Source: Balneolales bacterium
GTDB taxonomy: Bacteria > Bacteroidota > Rhodothermia > Balneolales > Natronogracilivirgulaceae
Direction: 5' to 3'
Length of the DNA: 53,936 bases
NCBI GenBank assembly: GCA_007134845.1
Contig: SLKA01000049.1
Location: 1-53,936, forward strand
Below the pieces are notes generated by a model. That model saw nothing but the letters and a program-made list of their open reading frames with translations. It had not been told where the DNA came from and did no database searches. Both the position numbers and the translations under genes were made by a program. Of the stretch, positions 1 to 8,973 are shown piece by piece. Numbering within the stretch: the stretch's first letter is position 1; every line of letters starts with the position of its first letter.

Positions 1-46
1 GAATAAAGCGTTTTTATACCCTAAAAAGCAGACTTTTCAAAGACTT

Positions 47-68
47 TGTTTCACCAGTGTTTCACCAG
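47..68. repeat. Perfect tandem 11-bp direct repeat near tRNA-Leu
   Basis: The unit TGTTTCACCAG occurs twice head to tail (47-57 and 58-68) with no mismatch. It lies just beyond the terminator of the tRNA-Leu gene. No reading frame on either strand of 1-75 runs through it, so it is not part of a visible gene. Its meaning is unknown. Short direct repeats beside a tRNA gene can be integrase arm sites or scars of an integrated element, but the window ends before any integrase could be seen. Confidence 0.6.
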
Positions 69-74
69 AGAGAA

Positions 75-119
75 ATAAAAAAGGGCTAAAATACTTAATT
101 GCAATACCTTAGCCCTTTT
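75..119 (-). terminator. Rho-independent terminator of tRNA-Leu
   Basis: An 11-bp perfect inverted repeat (79-89 and 109-119, arm AAAAGGGCTAA) is separated by a 19-nt loop. On the minus strand it is followed by a run of T, just downstream of the tRNA. The geometry fits an intrinsic terminator for the tRNA transcript. Confidence 0.75.
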
Positions 120-125
120 GGTGTG

Positions 126-207
126 TACCAGAGGTGGGACTCGAACCCACACGGCCGGGGCCACACGAGTTTGAGTCGTGCGCGTCTACCAGTTCCGCCA
201 CTCTGGC
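126..207 (-). tRNA. tRNA-Leu (anticodon CAA)
   Basis: On the minus strand the molecule begins GCCAGAG and ends CTCTGGT plus discriminator A, giving a 7-bp acceptor stem with a G-U first pair. The anticodon arm is CACGA/TCGTG around the loop CTCAAAC, so the anticodon is CAA, reading UUG. A T arm with GGTTCGAGTCC follows a long variable arm, typical of the class II leucine tRNA. The 3' CCA is not encoded (the genome continues CAC), so it must be added after transcription. A promoter-like motif lies directly upstream and a terminator directly downstream, so the gene looks monocistronic. Confidence 0.95.
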
Positions 208-214
208 ATAAAGC

Positions 215-240
215 CAAAATTACAAATTCCCCCGCCCAAA
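215..240 (-). promoter_or_regulatory. Putative Bacteroidota-type promoter for tRNA-Leu
   Basis: Minus-strand TAATTTTG (215-222) fits the -7 consensus TAnnTTTG, and a TTTG at 237-240 could be the -33 element. The spacer is 14 nt, shorter than usual. The -7 box ends 8 nt before the mature tRNA 5' end, which implies almost no leader. Confidence 0.45.
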
Positions 241-353
241 TGAAAAACGGATTTTCCGGTCGCGTTCAATAATCCACGGAAACCTATCGTTGTCAACGAG
301 TGTTAGCATAACGAGAAAGGTAATACGAGAATGGCATCATTACATTACAATAT

Positions 354-378
354 ATCAGTTTATCATATCATAACTGAT
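354..378. promoter_or_regulatory. Inverted repeat upstream of ftsH
   Basis: The arms ATCAGTT (354-360) and AACTGAT (372-378) flank 11 nt, about 100 nt before the ftsH start. This could be an operator or a leader hairpin. A TATGTTTC sequence at 416-423, one base off the TAnnTTTG consensus, is a possible -7 box between it and the gene. Nothing else was recognised in 208-478. Confidence 0.3.
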
Positions 379-478
379 CCCGGAGTTGCCCGCGTGCAGC
401 CTCGAAGGTTTGCAGTATGTTTCTACTTTACTCGTTATCTTACAAGTATATATTACAGCTAAATAAATCTAACGATTC

Positions 479-2653
479 GTGTCAGATAGCAAAAATAACA
501 AAGAGAAGAAAACTAATCCCCAGGGCAACTCTCCGCAGCAGCAGGCACCCGGACCATCACGGATCATGGTCTTCTATTTTCTAGTTGCCGCAATTCTCGG
601 AGCCTGGATCCTCTATTCCTATTATGGCGGACAGTTCACACCTGATCAGATCCAGTATAGCACATTTCGCGGCGAACTGAAGCAGAACAATGTCAGTGAG
701 ATCACGGTTCAGGGAGATCGTGTTGAAGGAAAACTCAAAGAACCCTCCTTACGCAGGGCCGCAGACGGAGACACCATAACCTACACCGAGTTTATAACTT
801 ATCTGCCATCATTCGGTGATGACGAACTCATGGTGCTGCTTGAACAGAGCAATGTCGATGTAACCACCATACCCGAGAGAGACAACAGCTGGCTCTACTT
901 TCTCTTTATGACCCTCCCGTTTCTGCTTATCGTCATCATAGCTATTGCATGGTATCGCAGGATGAACAGTCAGGGGCAGGGCATGTTCTCCATCGGCAAG
1001 AGCCAGGCAAAACTTCACCGTCCCGGCGAAGGCAAGCGGACAACGTTTGATGATGTCGCAGGCACTGACGAAGCCAAGCGCGAATTGCAGGAGATGGTCA
1101 CGTATCTCAAGGATCCATCAAAATTTGAAAAACTGGGGGCAAAGGTGCCAAAAGGTGTGCTTCTGTATGGCGCACCGGGTACCGGTAAAACATTGATGGC
1201 GCGGGCAGTGGCAGGCGAAGCCGGTGTGCCGTTCTACAGTATCACCGGCTCAGATTTTATGGAGATGCTTGTCGGTGTAGGAGCCAAACGGGTCCGCGAA
1301 ATGTTTAAAAATGCGAAAGAGGCCGCTCCGGCTATCATTTTTATTGATGAACTTGACTCCATCGGGCGAAGACGCGGCGCCGGACTGGGCGGTGGTCATG
1401 ACGAAAGGGAACAAACCCTCAATCAGCTGCTCTCGGAGATGGACGGCTTTGAAACCAATGACAGTGTAGTTGTAATGGCCGCCACCAACCGTCCCGATAT
1501 TCTCGATAAAGCGCTTCTGCGTCCGGGCCGGTTCAACCGCAGGGTGGAAGTAGGCCTCCCGTCACAGGAAGATCGTGTCAAAATCCTGGAGATTCACGCC
1601 AAGAACAAACCCTTGGCCGATGATGTCGATTTTCACAGTGTTTCCCGCGGTACCCCGGGTTTCAGCGGAGCCGATCTCGAAAATCTTCTCAATGAAGCAG
1701 CGATGCTGACCGCAAGAGATAATCGTGACAAGATCTCGCAGCGTGATATCGACATGGCGCGGGACAAGATCATTATGGGTCTCGAACGCCGTGGAGTTGT
1801 ACTTGATGATGAGGAGCGCCGACTGCTGGCTTATCATGAAGCGGGACACGCTATCGTCGCCGCTGCGCTTGATAACACCGATCCTGTGCACAAAGTGACC
1901 ATCATCCCGCGCGGACAAGCTATGGGGGTAACCCAGCAACTTCCCGAGCGCGACCAGTACCTCTACCGAAAAGAGCATCTGCTGGATCGGCTGGCCGTCA
2001 TCATGGGCGGACGAGCCGCTGAACGCATGATCTTTAATACCGCAACCAGCGGCGCTGAAAACGATCTCAAACAGGTCACCAAACTGGCACGTAAAATGGT
2101 GCTGGACTGGGGAATGAGTGAGACTTTTCGCTACACGGCACTCGGTGGTCAGCGTGAGGAGGTGTTTCTGGGCGAACAGATGGGGCATCAGCGAGAGTAC
2201 AGTGATGAAACCGCCAGAGAAGCCGACCGCGCGGTCAATGATATATTGAAAGAAGCATACAACAGGGCTGAGTCCGTGTTGAAGAAGCATAAAAAAGCAT
2301 TTGACCGGCTGGCTGAACTTCTGCTGGAAAAAGAGGAAGTGCTGGGTGACGAAATTCTTCGGCTGGTGGGGAAAAAACCCAGAGCGCCGAAAAAAACGAC
2401 GATCGCAGGCAGTATTGGCGGACAAAACGGCTCCCGCAACAACAAAAACAAGCAGGAGGAGGCAGAAAAGCAGAAAGAGTCCGATAACAGTGTCCCTTCA
2501 TCTTCATCCTCGAAAAAGGAGCATAAATCCGACGGCGAAAAAGCATCGGATGATGGCGCTGCCGCCAAGTCTGACGGTTCCGCAACGAATTCCAGAGATG
2601 GCGTCGCCTCTTCAGAAAAATCATCCTCACAAAAGAAAAAAAGTCAAGCCTGA
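479..2653 (+). CDS. ftsH: ATP-dependent zinc metalloprotease FtsH
   Basis: Membrane-anchored AAA+ protease that unfolds and degrades membrane and regulatory proteins. The 724 residues contain TM1 (about 29-48), a periplasmic segment, TM2 (about 138-158), Walker A GAPGTGKT (231-238), the pore-loop region FMEMLVGVG (about 260-268), Walker B IIFIDE (286-291) and the M41 zinc motif HEAGH (453-457). The tail after about residue 635 is unusually long, charged and Ser/Lys/Glu-rich, presumably disordered. The start is GTG: an in-frame TAA at 470-472 lies just before it and no ATG intervenes. No clear Shine-Dalgarno is visible. The next gene begins 105 nt later, so co-transcription is uncertain. Confidence 0.97.
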   Translation: MSDSKNNKEKKTNPQGNSPQQQAPGPSRIMVFYFLVAAILGAWILYSYYGGQFTPDQIQYSTFRGELKQNNVSEITVQGDRVEGKLKEPSLRRAADGDTITYTEFITYLPSFGDDELMVLLEQSNVDVTTIPERDNSWLYFLFMTLPFLLIVIIAIAWYRRMNSQGQGMFSIGKSQAKLHRPGEGKRTTFDDVAGTDEAKRELQEMVTYLKDPSKFEKLGAKVPKGVLLYGAPGTGKTLMARAVAGEAGVPFYSITGSDFMEMLVGVGAKRVREMFKNAKEAAPAIIFIDELDSIGRRRGAGLGGGHDEREQTLNQLLSEMDGFETNDSVVVMAATNRPDILDKALLRPGRFNRRVEVGLPSQEDRVKILEIHAKNKPLADDVDFHSVSRGTPGFSGADLENLLNEAAMLTARDNRDKISQRDIDMARDKIIMGLERRGVVLDDEERRLLAYHEAGHAIVAAALDNTDPVHKVTIIPRGQAMGVTQQLPERDQYLYRKEHLLDRLAVIMGGRAAERMIFNTATSGAENDLKQVTKLARKMVLDWGMSETFRYTALGGQREEVFLGEQMGHQREYSDETAREADRAVNDILKEAYNRAESVLKKHKKAFDRLAELLLEKEEVLGDEILRLVGKKPRAPKKTTIAGSIGGQNGSRNNKNKQEEAEKQKESDNSVPSSSSSKKEHKSDGEKASDDGAAAKSDGSATNSRDGVASSEKSSSQKKKSQA

Positions 2654-2758
2654 GAAGCAGTAAAGGTGAGCCTGCCAGAAAAGGTGATTCGAACTGAAAT
2701 TTCGCACGTAAAGCCATCAGATGACCCGGTTTTACTATGACATAAAAGAGAGGTTTGT

Positions 2759-4243
2759 ATGAAAGTTGTCAAAATAGCGATATCTGTTCTGCTTGTCGTA
2801 CTTTTATTAGCCGCTGCAGTCGCAGTCGTGATCCTTTTTCGCACAGCCAGCGTAAGCTATGATATTCCTGAAACCGAACAGGTCCGGTACGATCATATTC
2901 CGCATGACGAGGCGATAGGTCGGCTTTCACAAGCTATTCAGCATCAAACGGTATCCTACCTGGATCAACAAGATATTTACCTGCCTGAGTTTGAGTCGTT
3001 TATTGATTTTGTCCGTGACACGTATCCGCTGATTCATGAGGAACTGGAGCTGAAAATCATTAATGGCTATACACTGTTTTATAAGTGGGAGGGAACCCGG
3101 CCGGATCTGCCCGCAGCCATGATGCAGGGACACTACGATGTGGTTCCCGTGGAACCAGGTACCCATGATAACTGGACACATCCGCCCTTCGAGGGTGTGA
3201 TCGATGATGGATTCGTGTGGGGTCGCGGTGCTATTGACGATAAAAGCGGCATCATGTCATATCTTGAAGCGGTTACATATCTTTTGGAGCGTGGATTTGA
3301 ACCGGAACGCACTGTGTATATTGCACTGAATCACGACGAAGAGATCGGTGGCCGCCAGGGTGCCCGAAAGGTCGCTGACTACATCATCGAAAATAATATT
3401 GACATCGCTTTCCTTGTAGATGAAGGCATGCCTGTTGCCGAAAAGATCATGGAGGGACTCGAACATCCCATTGCCATGATTGGTGTAGCGGAAAAAGGAT
3501 ATCTCAGTCTCGAGTTGGAAGTGAACAAGGAAGGGGGGCACTCCTCCATGCCGCCAAGGGAAAATACCATCGGAACACTCAGCGAGGCCATCATCAAACT
3601 CAAACAGCAGCCTATGGAAGGGCGGTTTACAGGGCTGCTTCGTGATACATTTGAACCCCTGTTGCCTGATCTGCCTTTTATATACCGCATGGCCCTTTCC
3701 AATCTTTGGCTTTTTGGTGGAGTGATTGAAGAGCGGCTGGGATATATTCCACATACCAATGCCGCCCTGCGCACCACCATAGCCCCAACCATGTTCCACG
3801 CCGGCATCAAGGAAAATGTACTGCCACAGAAAGCCAATGCAACGATCAACTTTCGCATTCATCCCAATAACAATATCAGGGAGGTGCTGTACTACGTGCA
3901 GGATACCATCGATAATGAAAAAATTGAAGTGCGTGTGCTGGACGGGGCGCGTGAACCGTCACCCGTTTCCTCGACATCATCGGAGGCCTATTTGCTCACG
4001 AAACAAACGATTCACGAAATATTTCCCGACATACCGGTTGCCCCGGCCATGTTCCTCGCCGCTACCGACGCCCGCCATTTCACAGAGGTAACTGATCATC
4101 TGCTTCGATTTCGGCCGATTCGCGCACGTCCGGATGACAGTAGCAGAATCCACGGTACGGATGAGCGCATTGCCGTGGATAACTACTCAGAAATGATAGC
4201 CTTCTACATCCGCTTCATCGAAAATACTACCAGCGGGTTATGA
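2759..4243 (+). CDS. M20 family metallopeptidase, membrane-anchored
   Basis: Zinc-dependent M20/M25/M40 peptidase or amidohydrolase, most like the PM20D1/carboxypeptidase S branch. Residues 1-30 form an uncleaved signal anchor. Metal-binding motifs are in family order: GHYDVVP (H125, D127), WGRGAIDD (D160), NHDEEIGG (catalytic and metal Glu 194-195), a DEG motif, and a late His in ATDARHF. The 494-residue length and the lid-domain GGHSSMPP motif fit the family. A Shine-Dalgarno-like AGAGAGG precedes the ATG. The substrate cannot be read from sequence; the anchor suggests it acts on peptides or N-acyl amino acids outside the cytoplasm. Its 3' end overlaps the convergent zinc-ribbon gene by 17 nt. 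Confidence 0.92.
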   Translation: MKVVKIAISVLLVVLLLAAAVAVVILFRTASVSYDIPETEQVRYDHIPHDEAIGRLSQAIQHQTVSYLDQQDIYLPEFESFIDFVRDTYPLIHEELELKIINGYTLFYKWEGTRPDLPAAMMQGHYDVVPVEPGTHDNWTHPPFEGVIDDGFVWGRGAIDDKSGIMSYLEAVTYLLERGFEPERTVYIALNHDEEIGGRQGARKVADYIIENNIDIAFLVDEGMPVAEKIMEGLEHPIAMIGVAEKGYLSLELEVNKEGGHSSMPPRENTIGTLSEAIIKLKQQPMEGRFTGLLRDTFEPLLPDLPFIYRMALSNLWLFGGVIEERLGYIPHTNAALRTTIAPTMFHAGIKENVLPQKANATINFRIHPNNNIREVLYYVQDTIDNEKIEVRVLDGAREPSPVSSTSSEAYLLTKQTIHEIFPDIPVAPAMFLAATDARHFTEVTDHLLRFRPIRARPDDSSRIHGTDERIAVDNYSEMIAFYIRFIENTTSGL

Positions 4244-4403
4244 GCCATAAAATGATAAGCAGAACGAAAATCCAGGCCATGATCATGGTGCCTTTCTGTT
4301 CGGGTGGAAACTCATAGCCGCAATAGGGGCATACCTCTTCATCTGCCGGCGACTCCAACGCACAGGACGGGCATTCACGCATTTTATCTTTGGTTCCAAA
4401 CAT
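4227..4403 (-). CDS. Small zinc-ribbon membrane protein (58 aa)
   Basis: The protein starts MFGTKDKMRECPSC and has two CxxC knuckles (C11-C14 and C25-C28) spaced like a rubredoxin/zinc-ribbon fold. A single hydrophobic helix follows (about 40-56), ending ITRW. Such zinc_ribbon-plus-TM proteins are common and mostly uncharacterised. The intact frame, two clean knuckles and one TM segment in 58 residues make chance unlikely. The start could also be Met8. It lies downstream of the glycosyltransferase gene on the same strand, and its last 17 nt overlap the convergent M20 peptidase gene. Function unknown; a membrane adaptor or redox/metal sensor is possible. Confidence 0.75.
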   Translation of the reverse strand: MFGTKDKMRECPSCALESPADEEVCPYCGYEFPPEQKGTMIMAWIFVLLIILWLITRW

Positions 4404-4507
4404 CCCGGAAGGTAAGCATCATCTCTTAAAAAAAAACAGTCCGGATTGTAATCCATGCGAAATCAGCCTTTTGGAATCCCTGCCTGCGGGATGTCTGCGA
4501 CACCTCT

Positions 4508-5593
4508 CTACGGTATGATGCGCTTTTCATGCAGTTGAACGGGTTTGATTTGCACAGGAAACCTGATTCCCGCTTCGTTTAGTTCATACAGATTGCGGAT
4601 CCTCGAGATCACGGCAGAAGTGTTGTCTGTATAAGGAATGTGAACAGAGTTGGCTTCTTCCAGCCACCGGAGTATATCCGTCTTGAAACGGGATCCCACA
4701 GACGGACAAACAGTTACGCCAAGCTGCCGGAGGGCAGAAGCATTGCACTGCTGCTCGTATTGCCACTTCATGGGAATCGCAAGCAACGGCTTGCCCAGAT
4801 ACAGCGCCTCTGAGGGCGTTTCAAATCCCGCACCGCAGATTAGTCCGATGCAACCTGCAAGACTCTGCGTGTAAGCCTCAACATCGACCGGATGAACCCG
4901 GATGTGCCCTTGTCGCCAGGGCGTTCTGGCTGTCTTGGAAAAGATATGCCAGTCGATGTCCATTACAGGCTCGAAATGCTTCATCAGCGTTCTTTCATCA
5001 TGGGATGGAAGATAGACCGTGACATGCGGACGCTTCCGGGACATATTCCCGGGAGTAATCACGTCATTACGGAGGGCTCTGATATCCTTGCCGATAACCG
5101 GGGTGAATATCGAATCATCATATTCCCGATAGTGAAAACCGATATAGTGCGAGCACGGTGCATAACTCCTGAGTATCCACTCACCGATGAGACTTCGCCG
5201 GCCCGGCCGTGGAGATTTGGGTGACATGAAAGCCGCCTGGTGACTCAGCCCAATGCACATTTTGCCGGCACGCCGTGCTGCCCTTGCCGAAACCGGTTCA
5301 AAGTCACTGATCACGAGGTCGTATTGGCGCACCGGGAGATCGCGAATATCCCTCATCAGTCTGACCGGCCTGAGCTTTCGGGCGCTGTCCAGAAAATCAA
5401 TGCCACCGTTGCGTCCAAAGGTGTAACCAAGTCCGTGCACCCGATACGCAATGGGTTCATCCAGCGAAACCTCCGATGATCTTCCGCTCAGAAGCACATC
5501 CACATCAGCGATATTGCGAAGTAACGGCAAAAATGTTCTGGCACGGCTGATGTGGCCGTTTCCTGTTCCCTGTATTCCGTAAAGAATCTTCAT
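4508..5593 (-). CDS. Glycosyltransferase, MJ1255/VC2487-like (GT-B fold)
   Basis: The 361-residue protein opens with MKILYGIQGTGNGHISRA, the glycine-rich GNGH loop of MurG/MGDG-synthase-like GT-B enzymes. A C-terminal nucleotide-sugar region has GAGFETPSEALYLGKPLL. The start at 5593 is chosen because a purine-rich Shine-Dalgarno (AAGGGGGAACGGGA) precedes it; an upstream in-frame Met would run 40 residues into the preceding gene. The stop of the diphosphatase gene is only 13 nt upstream, so the two are an operon. That pairing suggests a role in glycolipid or lipid A synthesis. Acceptor and sugar cannot be inferred. Confidence 0.82.
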   Translation of the reverse strand: MKILYGIQGTGNGHISRARTFLPLLRNIADVDVLLSGRSSEVSLDEPIAYRVHGLGYTFGRNGGIDFLDSARKLRPVRLMRDIRDLPVRQYDLVISDFEPVSARAARRAGKMCIGLSHQAAFMSPKSPRPGRRSLIGEWILRSYAPCSHYIGFHYREYDDSIFTPVIGKDIRALRNDVITPGNMSRKRPHVTVYLPSHDERTLMKHFEPVMDIDWHIFSKTARTPWRQGHIRVHPVDVEAYTQSLAGCIGLICGAGFETPSEALYLGKPLLAIPMKWQYEQQCNASALRQLGVTVCPSVGSRFKTDILRWLEEANSVHIPYTDNTSAVISRIRNLYELNEAGIRFPVQIKPVQLHEKRIIP

Positions 5594-5606
5594 TCCCGTT
5601 CCCCCT

Positions 5607-6512
5607 TTACTTGTCAAGATCCATTTTCCAGATCTCATCGCGCATGAAGATCTCTGAAATTGTGTGCGCTTCAGATGGAGTTGATTTTTTTCTGTGACCG
5701 TTCTTTCCGTTCTCAAGTAGCTGTGCCACGCTTTCCCTGCTTTCCAGGGGCGCTCCGGATGCCGTATTACCGAAGGGATGACGGTATATCGACCATGTCC
5801 GTTCTTTGTATTCCAGAGCGGTCAGGTTTTCAACCCAGTCGCCTGAATTAAGATAGGTGACAGAACCTTTTGCGTTCGTGAACATTTCGATATTAGGACG
5901 GTGTATGTGTCCGCAGATCACATAATCGTATTCGTTTTCAATGGCCAGGCCGGTGGCGGTTTGTTCAAAATTGCTGATGAATTTAACCGCCGTCTTCACG
6001 CTGTTCTTAATTCGCCGTGAAAAGGACATCCGGCCTCTCCCGGTACGCATCGAAACATAGTTGATTATTTTATTGAGCCGGATCAGCAGGTTGTATCCCT
6101 TGCCGCCAAGTTTGGCCACCCACTTCGAATGCTTCATTGTGACATCAAATACGTCCCCGTGAAAAATCCATGCCTTTTTGCCGTCAATATTAAGCACCAG
6201 TTTGTCAACAAGATGGAAATTACCAAGCCGGAACGGAGAGTACTTGCGCAGCATTTCATCGTGATTGCCTGTCAGATAATAGATGGTTGTGCCTTTTGTG
6301 AGCATGCTCATCAGACATTTCAGGACCTGCATGTGTGCATCAGGCCAGTAGTGCTTTTTGAACTGCCAGATATCCACCAGATCACCATTCACAACCAGTG
6401 TCCCGGGTTGAATGCTCTTGAGATAGGTAACAAGCTCTCCGGCGTGACATCCGTATGATCCCAGGTGAACATCAGACAGTACCACAAGGTCGATTTCTCT
6501 TCTGTTTTTCAT
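5607..6512 (-). CDS. UDP-2,3-diacylglucosamine diphosphatase-like metallophosphatase
   Basis: Calcineurin-like phosphoesterase of the LpxH type (COG2908). The 301 residues show all metal motifs in order: SDVHLG (D14, H16), NGDLVD (42-47), GNHDE (82-86), HGD (118-120) and GHIHRP (201-206). In the lipid A pathway LpxH-type enzymes cleave UDP-2,3-diacylglucosamine to lipid X and UMP. This longer COG2908 form is widespread in Bacteroidota and its substrate is not always tested, so the specific activity is inferred. First gene of a two-gene operon with the glycosyltransferase, divergent from the lipoate ligase gene across 191 nt. Confidence 0.85.
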   Translation of the reverse strand: MKNRREIDLVVLSDVHLGSYGCHAGELVTYLKSIQPGTLVVNGDLVDIWQFKKHYWPDAHMQVLKCLMSMLTKGTTIYYLTGNHDEMLRKYSPFRLGNFHLVDKLVLNIDGKKAWIFHGDVFDVTMKHSKWVAKLGGKGYNLLIRLNKIINYVSMRTGRGRMSFSRRIKNSVKTAVKFISNFEQTATGLAIENEYDYVICGHIHRPNIEMFTNAKGSVTYLNSGDWVENLTALEYKERTWSIYRHPFGNTASGAPLESRESVAQLLENGKNGHRKKSTPSEAHTISEIFMRDEIWKMDLDK

Positions 6513-6703
6513 ATTGCGTTGTTTTCTGTTTAAGAAACAAAAGCAATGTGACCTCAGTATTGTCTTATGATTATCTTATTGTTACTGCATTATTGCTTCT
6601 CTTTATGCTGTTATCTTTTATTTTAATGCTCAAATTATCCGGGTGCAGCATCGTTTATCCGGCTCAGGATTGAAGGCGCCGGTTACTGATACATCCTATT
6701 TAC

Positions 6704-7744
6704 ATGGAATCGCTGGTTTATATCAACAATGAAGAGATTACCGATCCGGCCACTAACCTGGCCATTGAGGAGTATGTGCTTCGATACATGGATCCGGTGC
6801 ATGACTACCTGTTGCTCTACCGGAATGATCCGGCTGTTATCGTGGGGCGAAACCAGAATGTGCTTGAGGAAATAAACGATTCATATACTAGGGAAAAGGG
6901 GATTCAGGTGCTGCGCCGGCTGTCGGGTGGCGGCACCGTTTACCACGATCCGGGAAACCTCAACTTCAGCTTCATTACCCGGTATGAGCAATCCCGCCTG
7001 CATAATTTCAGATTTTTTAATGCACCGGTGGTACGCATTCTCCGCTCACTTGGCGTTCCTGCAGAAATGAACGACCGGAATGATATCCTGGCGGATGGCC
7101 GGAAAATATCCGGCAGCGCACAGTTTTCGTCCAAAGGCCGAATGGTAAGCCATGGTACGCTGCTTTTCAATTCAAAACTGGATGAAATCGACCGGGTCCT
7201 GTCCGCGCGCATGAAACAGATTCGGTCGCGAAGCCATAAATCGGTGCGAAGCGTTGTCGCAAACATATCGGAGTTTCTGAGAGAACCCATGGATATCGTT
7301 GCATTCCGTGACCATTTGCTTCATGGTCTGCTGTCGGATGATCTCCCGGGTTCCCGGTATACACTGAGCAGGTCTGACCGGAACCGCATCCATGACATCC
7401 GTGATTCACGGTATCGCACATGGGAGTGGAACATCGGCCGGTCACCACGTTTTCGCATCATACGTTCCCGTATTTTGAATACCATGAGGGTCACTGTTGA
7501 CCTGGAAGTAAACAAAGGCTACATCGAAAAGCTGTCTTTCGGTGCCTGGGAAACAGATGAAAAGGCCGGCATTGTTGAAACCCGGATAGCATTCTTTCGC
7601 CGGATCGTCGAGCAACTGACAGGCCTGAAATATGAACCGGACGTGATACGCAAAACACTCAATACACTCAATACCCGTAAAGCCGAAGACATCACCGTGA
7701 CTATTGCCGGACTCTCCGATCTCATATACGGAGACGATGAATAA
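6704..7744 (+). CDS. lplA: Lipoate-protein ligase A
   Basis: Activates lipoate with ATP and transfers lipoyl-AMP to lysines of 2-oxoacid dehydrogenase E2 and GcvH proteins. The 346 residues match the family: RRLSGGGTVYHD (71-82) is the ligand loop, and DGRKISGSAQ carries the conserved lysine (K134). A C-terminal accessory domain is present, as in the two-domain ligases (Escherichia coli LplA is 338 residues). Its 3' end is 20 nt from the convergent SPOR-protein gene. Upstream, TATCTTTT is a poor -7 match, so no promoter is assigned. Confidence 0.93.
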   Translation: MESLVYINNEEITDPATNLAIEEYVLRYMDPVHDYLLLYRNDPAVIVGRNQNVLEEINDSYTREKGIQVLRRLSGGGTVYHDPGNLNFSFITRYEQSRLHNFRFFNAPVVRILRSLGVPAEMNDRNDILADGRKISGSAQFSSKGRMVSHGTLLFNSKLDEIDRVLSARMKQIRSRSHKSVRSVVANISEFLREPMDIVAFRDHLLHGLLSDDLPGSRYTLSRSDRNRIHDIRDSRYRTWEWNIGRSPRFRIIRSRILNTMRVTVDLEVNKGYIEKLSFGAWETDEKAGIVETRIAFFRRIVEQLTGLKYEPDVIRKTLNTLNTRKAEDITVTIAGLSDLIYGDDE

Positions 7745-7764
7745 CGTACCGGGTGCTGCATTCG

Positions 7765-8973
7765 CTACTTCACAAAAATCCAGGATTCCGGATTAACCTC
7801 ATTCCGGATCCGGGCAAGTACCGTATCTGCCTGTTCGCGGGTGGGATAACTGTTGTAGACCACAACATGGTAGTCGCGTCTTCTGTCGGTCTCAATGCCG
7901 GCCTGACCGAATCCATCTGCGGTAAGTTGCTGCAGTAGTCTCTCGGCATTATCCCGATTCCGGAAAACACCGGCGACTATGAAAAAACGGCCTTCAGATC
8001 CCACATCAACCGGCACATCGGGCCGCCCGGACAGCTCTTCGAGTTCTGACTGGAGCAGGTCCAATCGGTTTTGCAGGTGCACAAGCTGATTCTCGTGCGA
8101 TACAACCTGTTCCTGATATGTGGTATAAAAGAGATGACTGAATTCGTTGAGTGTCTGGTTCAGCGACTGCAATCGCTCGGCAAACTGGTTTTTGATCCGG
8201 TCGCTTCGCTCGAGTTCGGCTTTCATTCTTGCTATCTCTGCTTCGAAAGCCGGAGAGGGGGTGCCGGATCGGTAATCACTGAAATGCCAATCGGAATGAC
8301 GTGCACCCGTCCCCCCCAGTTTCACTGAGATCCCGATGCTGGTGTTGATAAAGGAATCTCCACCGCTGAGCAAACCGGTCAGCGGTGCCACAGGCAGGCG
8401 CTCATACCCGTCCAACAGGTCACTGTCGGAGTGATTGAGTTCTGCCTGCATGAACAAATCAAGGCGACTGCTTATGCGGTACGCTGTTCCGGCTCCGATC
8501 CGCAGTACCATCGCCCTGCCTGTATAATTCTTGCCGGCATAACCCACAAGTTGGGTGCTATTGACCCTGACATCCGCTCTCATCAGATTCAGCCCGGTTG
8601 TAGTATACACGGCAAATCTTTCTGTCAGCGGTGCAGATCCTGCCAGCATACGCAGCACGTTCAACCGTACACCTACTCCAATGGAGAAATAGTCATTGGT
8701 AAATCCTATATGCTCCATTAGGGATTCCGATGCCCGAAACTGTCCAACCTCGAATGTTCCATAGAACGAACCCAGCGGATTCATGGAGTATCGCAGATTG
8801 AAGCCGCCTTGTCCCGTAATTTTGGAATCAAAGGTGAAGTGTCCGGATGTGATTCCACCCTTGAGGTCGAGACTCCAGTTGCCCGGCCGTTCTTCGGCTG
8901 CTGCTGCAGGCACAGCAAAAAGCAGCTGTATGGCAATGGCTGCGGCTAAAACGGTATTCCTGTTACTTGACAT
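7765..8973 (-). CDS. Outer-membrane beta-barrel protein with C-terminal SPOR domain (copy 2)
   Basis: A signal peptide (through about AAAA|EERP) is followed by an OmpA-like beta-barrel of about 210 residues, a coiled coil (about 240-315) and a SPOR-type peptidoglycan-binding domain (about 325-402) ending ESWIFVK. It is a paralogue of the preceding gene, sharing phrases such as LDLKGGITSGHFTF and the final NPESW. The start at 8973 is chosen because a signal peptide follows at once; the ATG lies inside the last codons of the upstream gene (11-nt overlap), implying translational coupling. Earlier in-frame Mets would extend far into that gene. SPOR domains bind denuded glycan, so it probably tethers outer membrane to wall or septum. 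Confidence 0.82.
   Translation of the reverse strand: MSSNRNTVLAAAIAIQLLFAVPAAAAEERPGNWSLDLKGGITSGHFTFDSKITGQGGFNLRYSMNPLGSFYGTFEVGQFRASESLMEHIGFTNDYFSIGVGVRLNVLRMLAGSAPLTERFAVYTTTGLNLMRADVRVNSTQLVGYAGKNYTGRAMVLRIGAGTAYRISSRLDLFMQAELNHSDSDLLDGYERLPVAPLTGLLSGGDSFINTSIGISVKLGGTGARHSDWHFSDYRSGTPSPAFEAEIARMKAELERSDRIKNQFAERLQSLNQTLNEFSHLFYTTYQEQVVSHENQLVHLQNRLDLLQSELEELSGRPDVPVDVGSEGRFFIVAGVFRNRDNAERLLQQLTADGFGQAGIETDRRRDYHVVVYNSYPTREQADTVLARIRNEVNPESWIFVK

Noticed and set aside
1-478. An integrase or prophage next to tRNA-Leu.
   Set aside because: No coding frame in 1-75 on either strand and no duplicated tRNA end visible; only the tandem repeat hints at it.
1562-2425. A long minus-strand open frame opposite ftsH (287 codons).
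   Set aside because: It mirrors a strongly conserved ftsH catalytic region, contains no recognisable domain, and reads as codon-shadow sequence.
4404-4507. A T9 tract on the minus strand (4428-4436) as a terminator after the glycosyltransferase gene.
   Set aside because: The only stem before it is about 4 bp and separated from the T-run; too weak to call.
6605-6673. A 22-codon frame MLLSFILMLKLSGC... with a perfect lipobox (LSGC) upstream of lplA.
   Set aside because: The mature part would be only nine residues, there is no start signal, and the region probably holds promoters.
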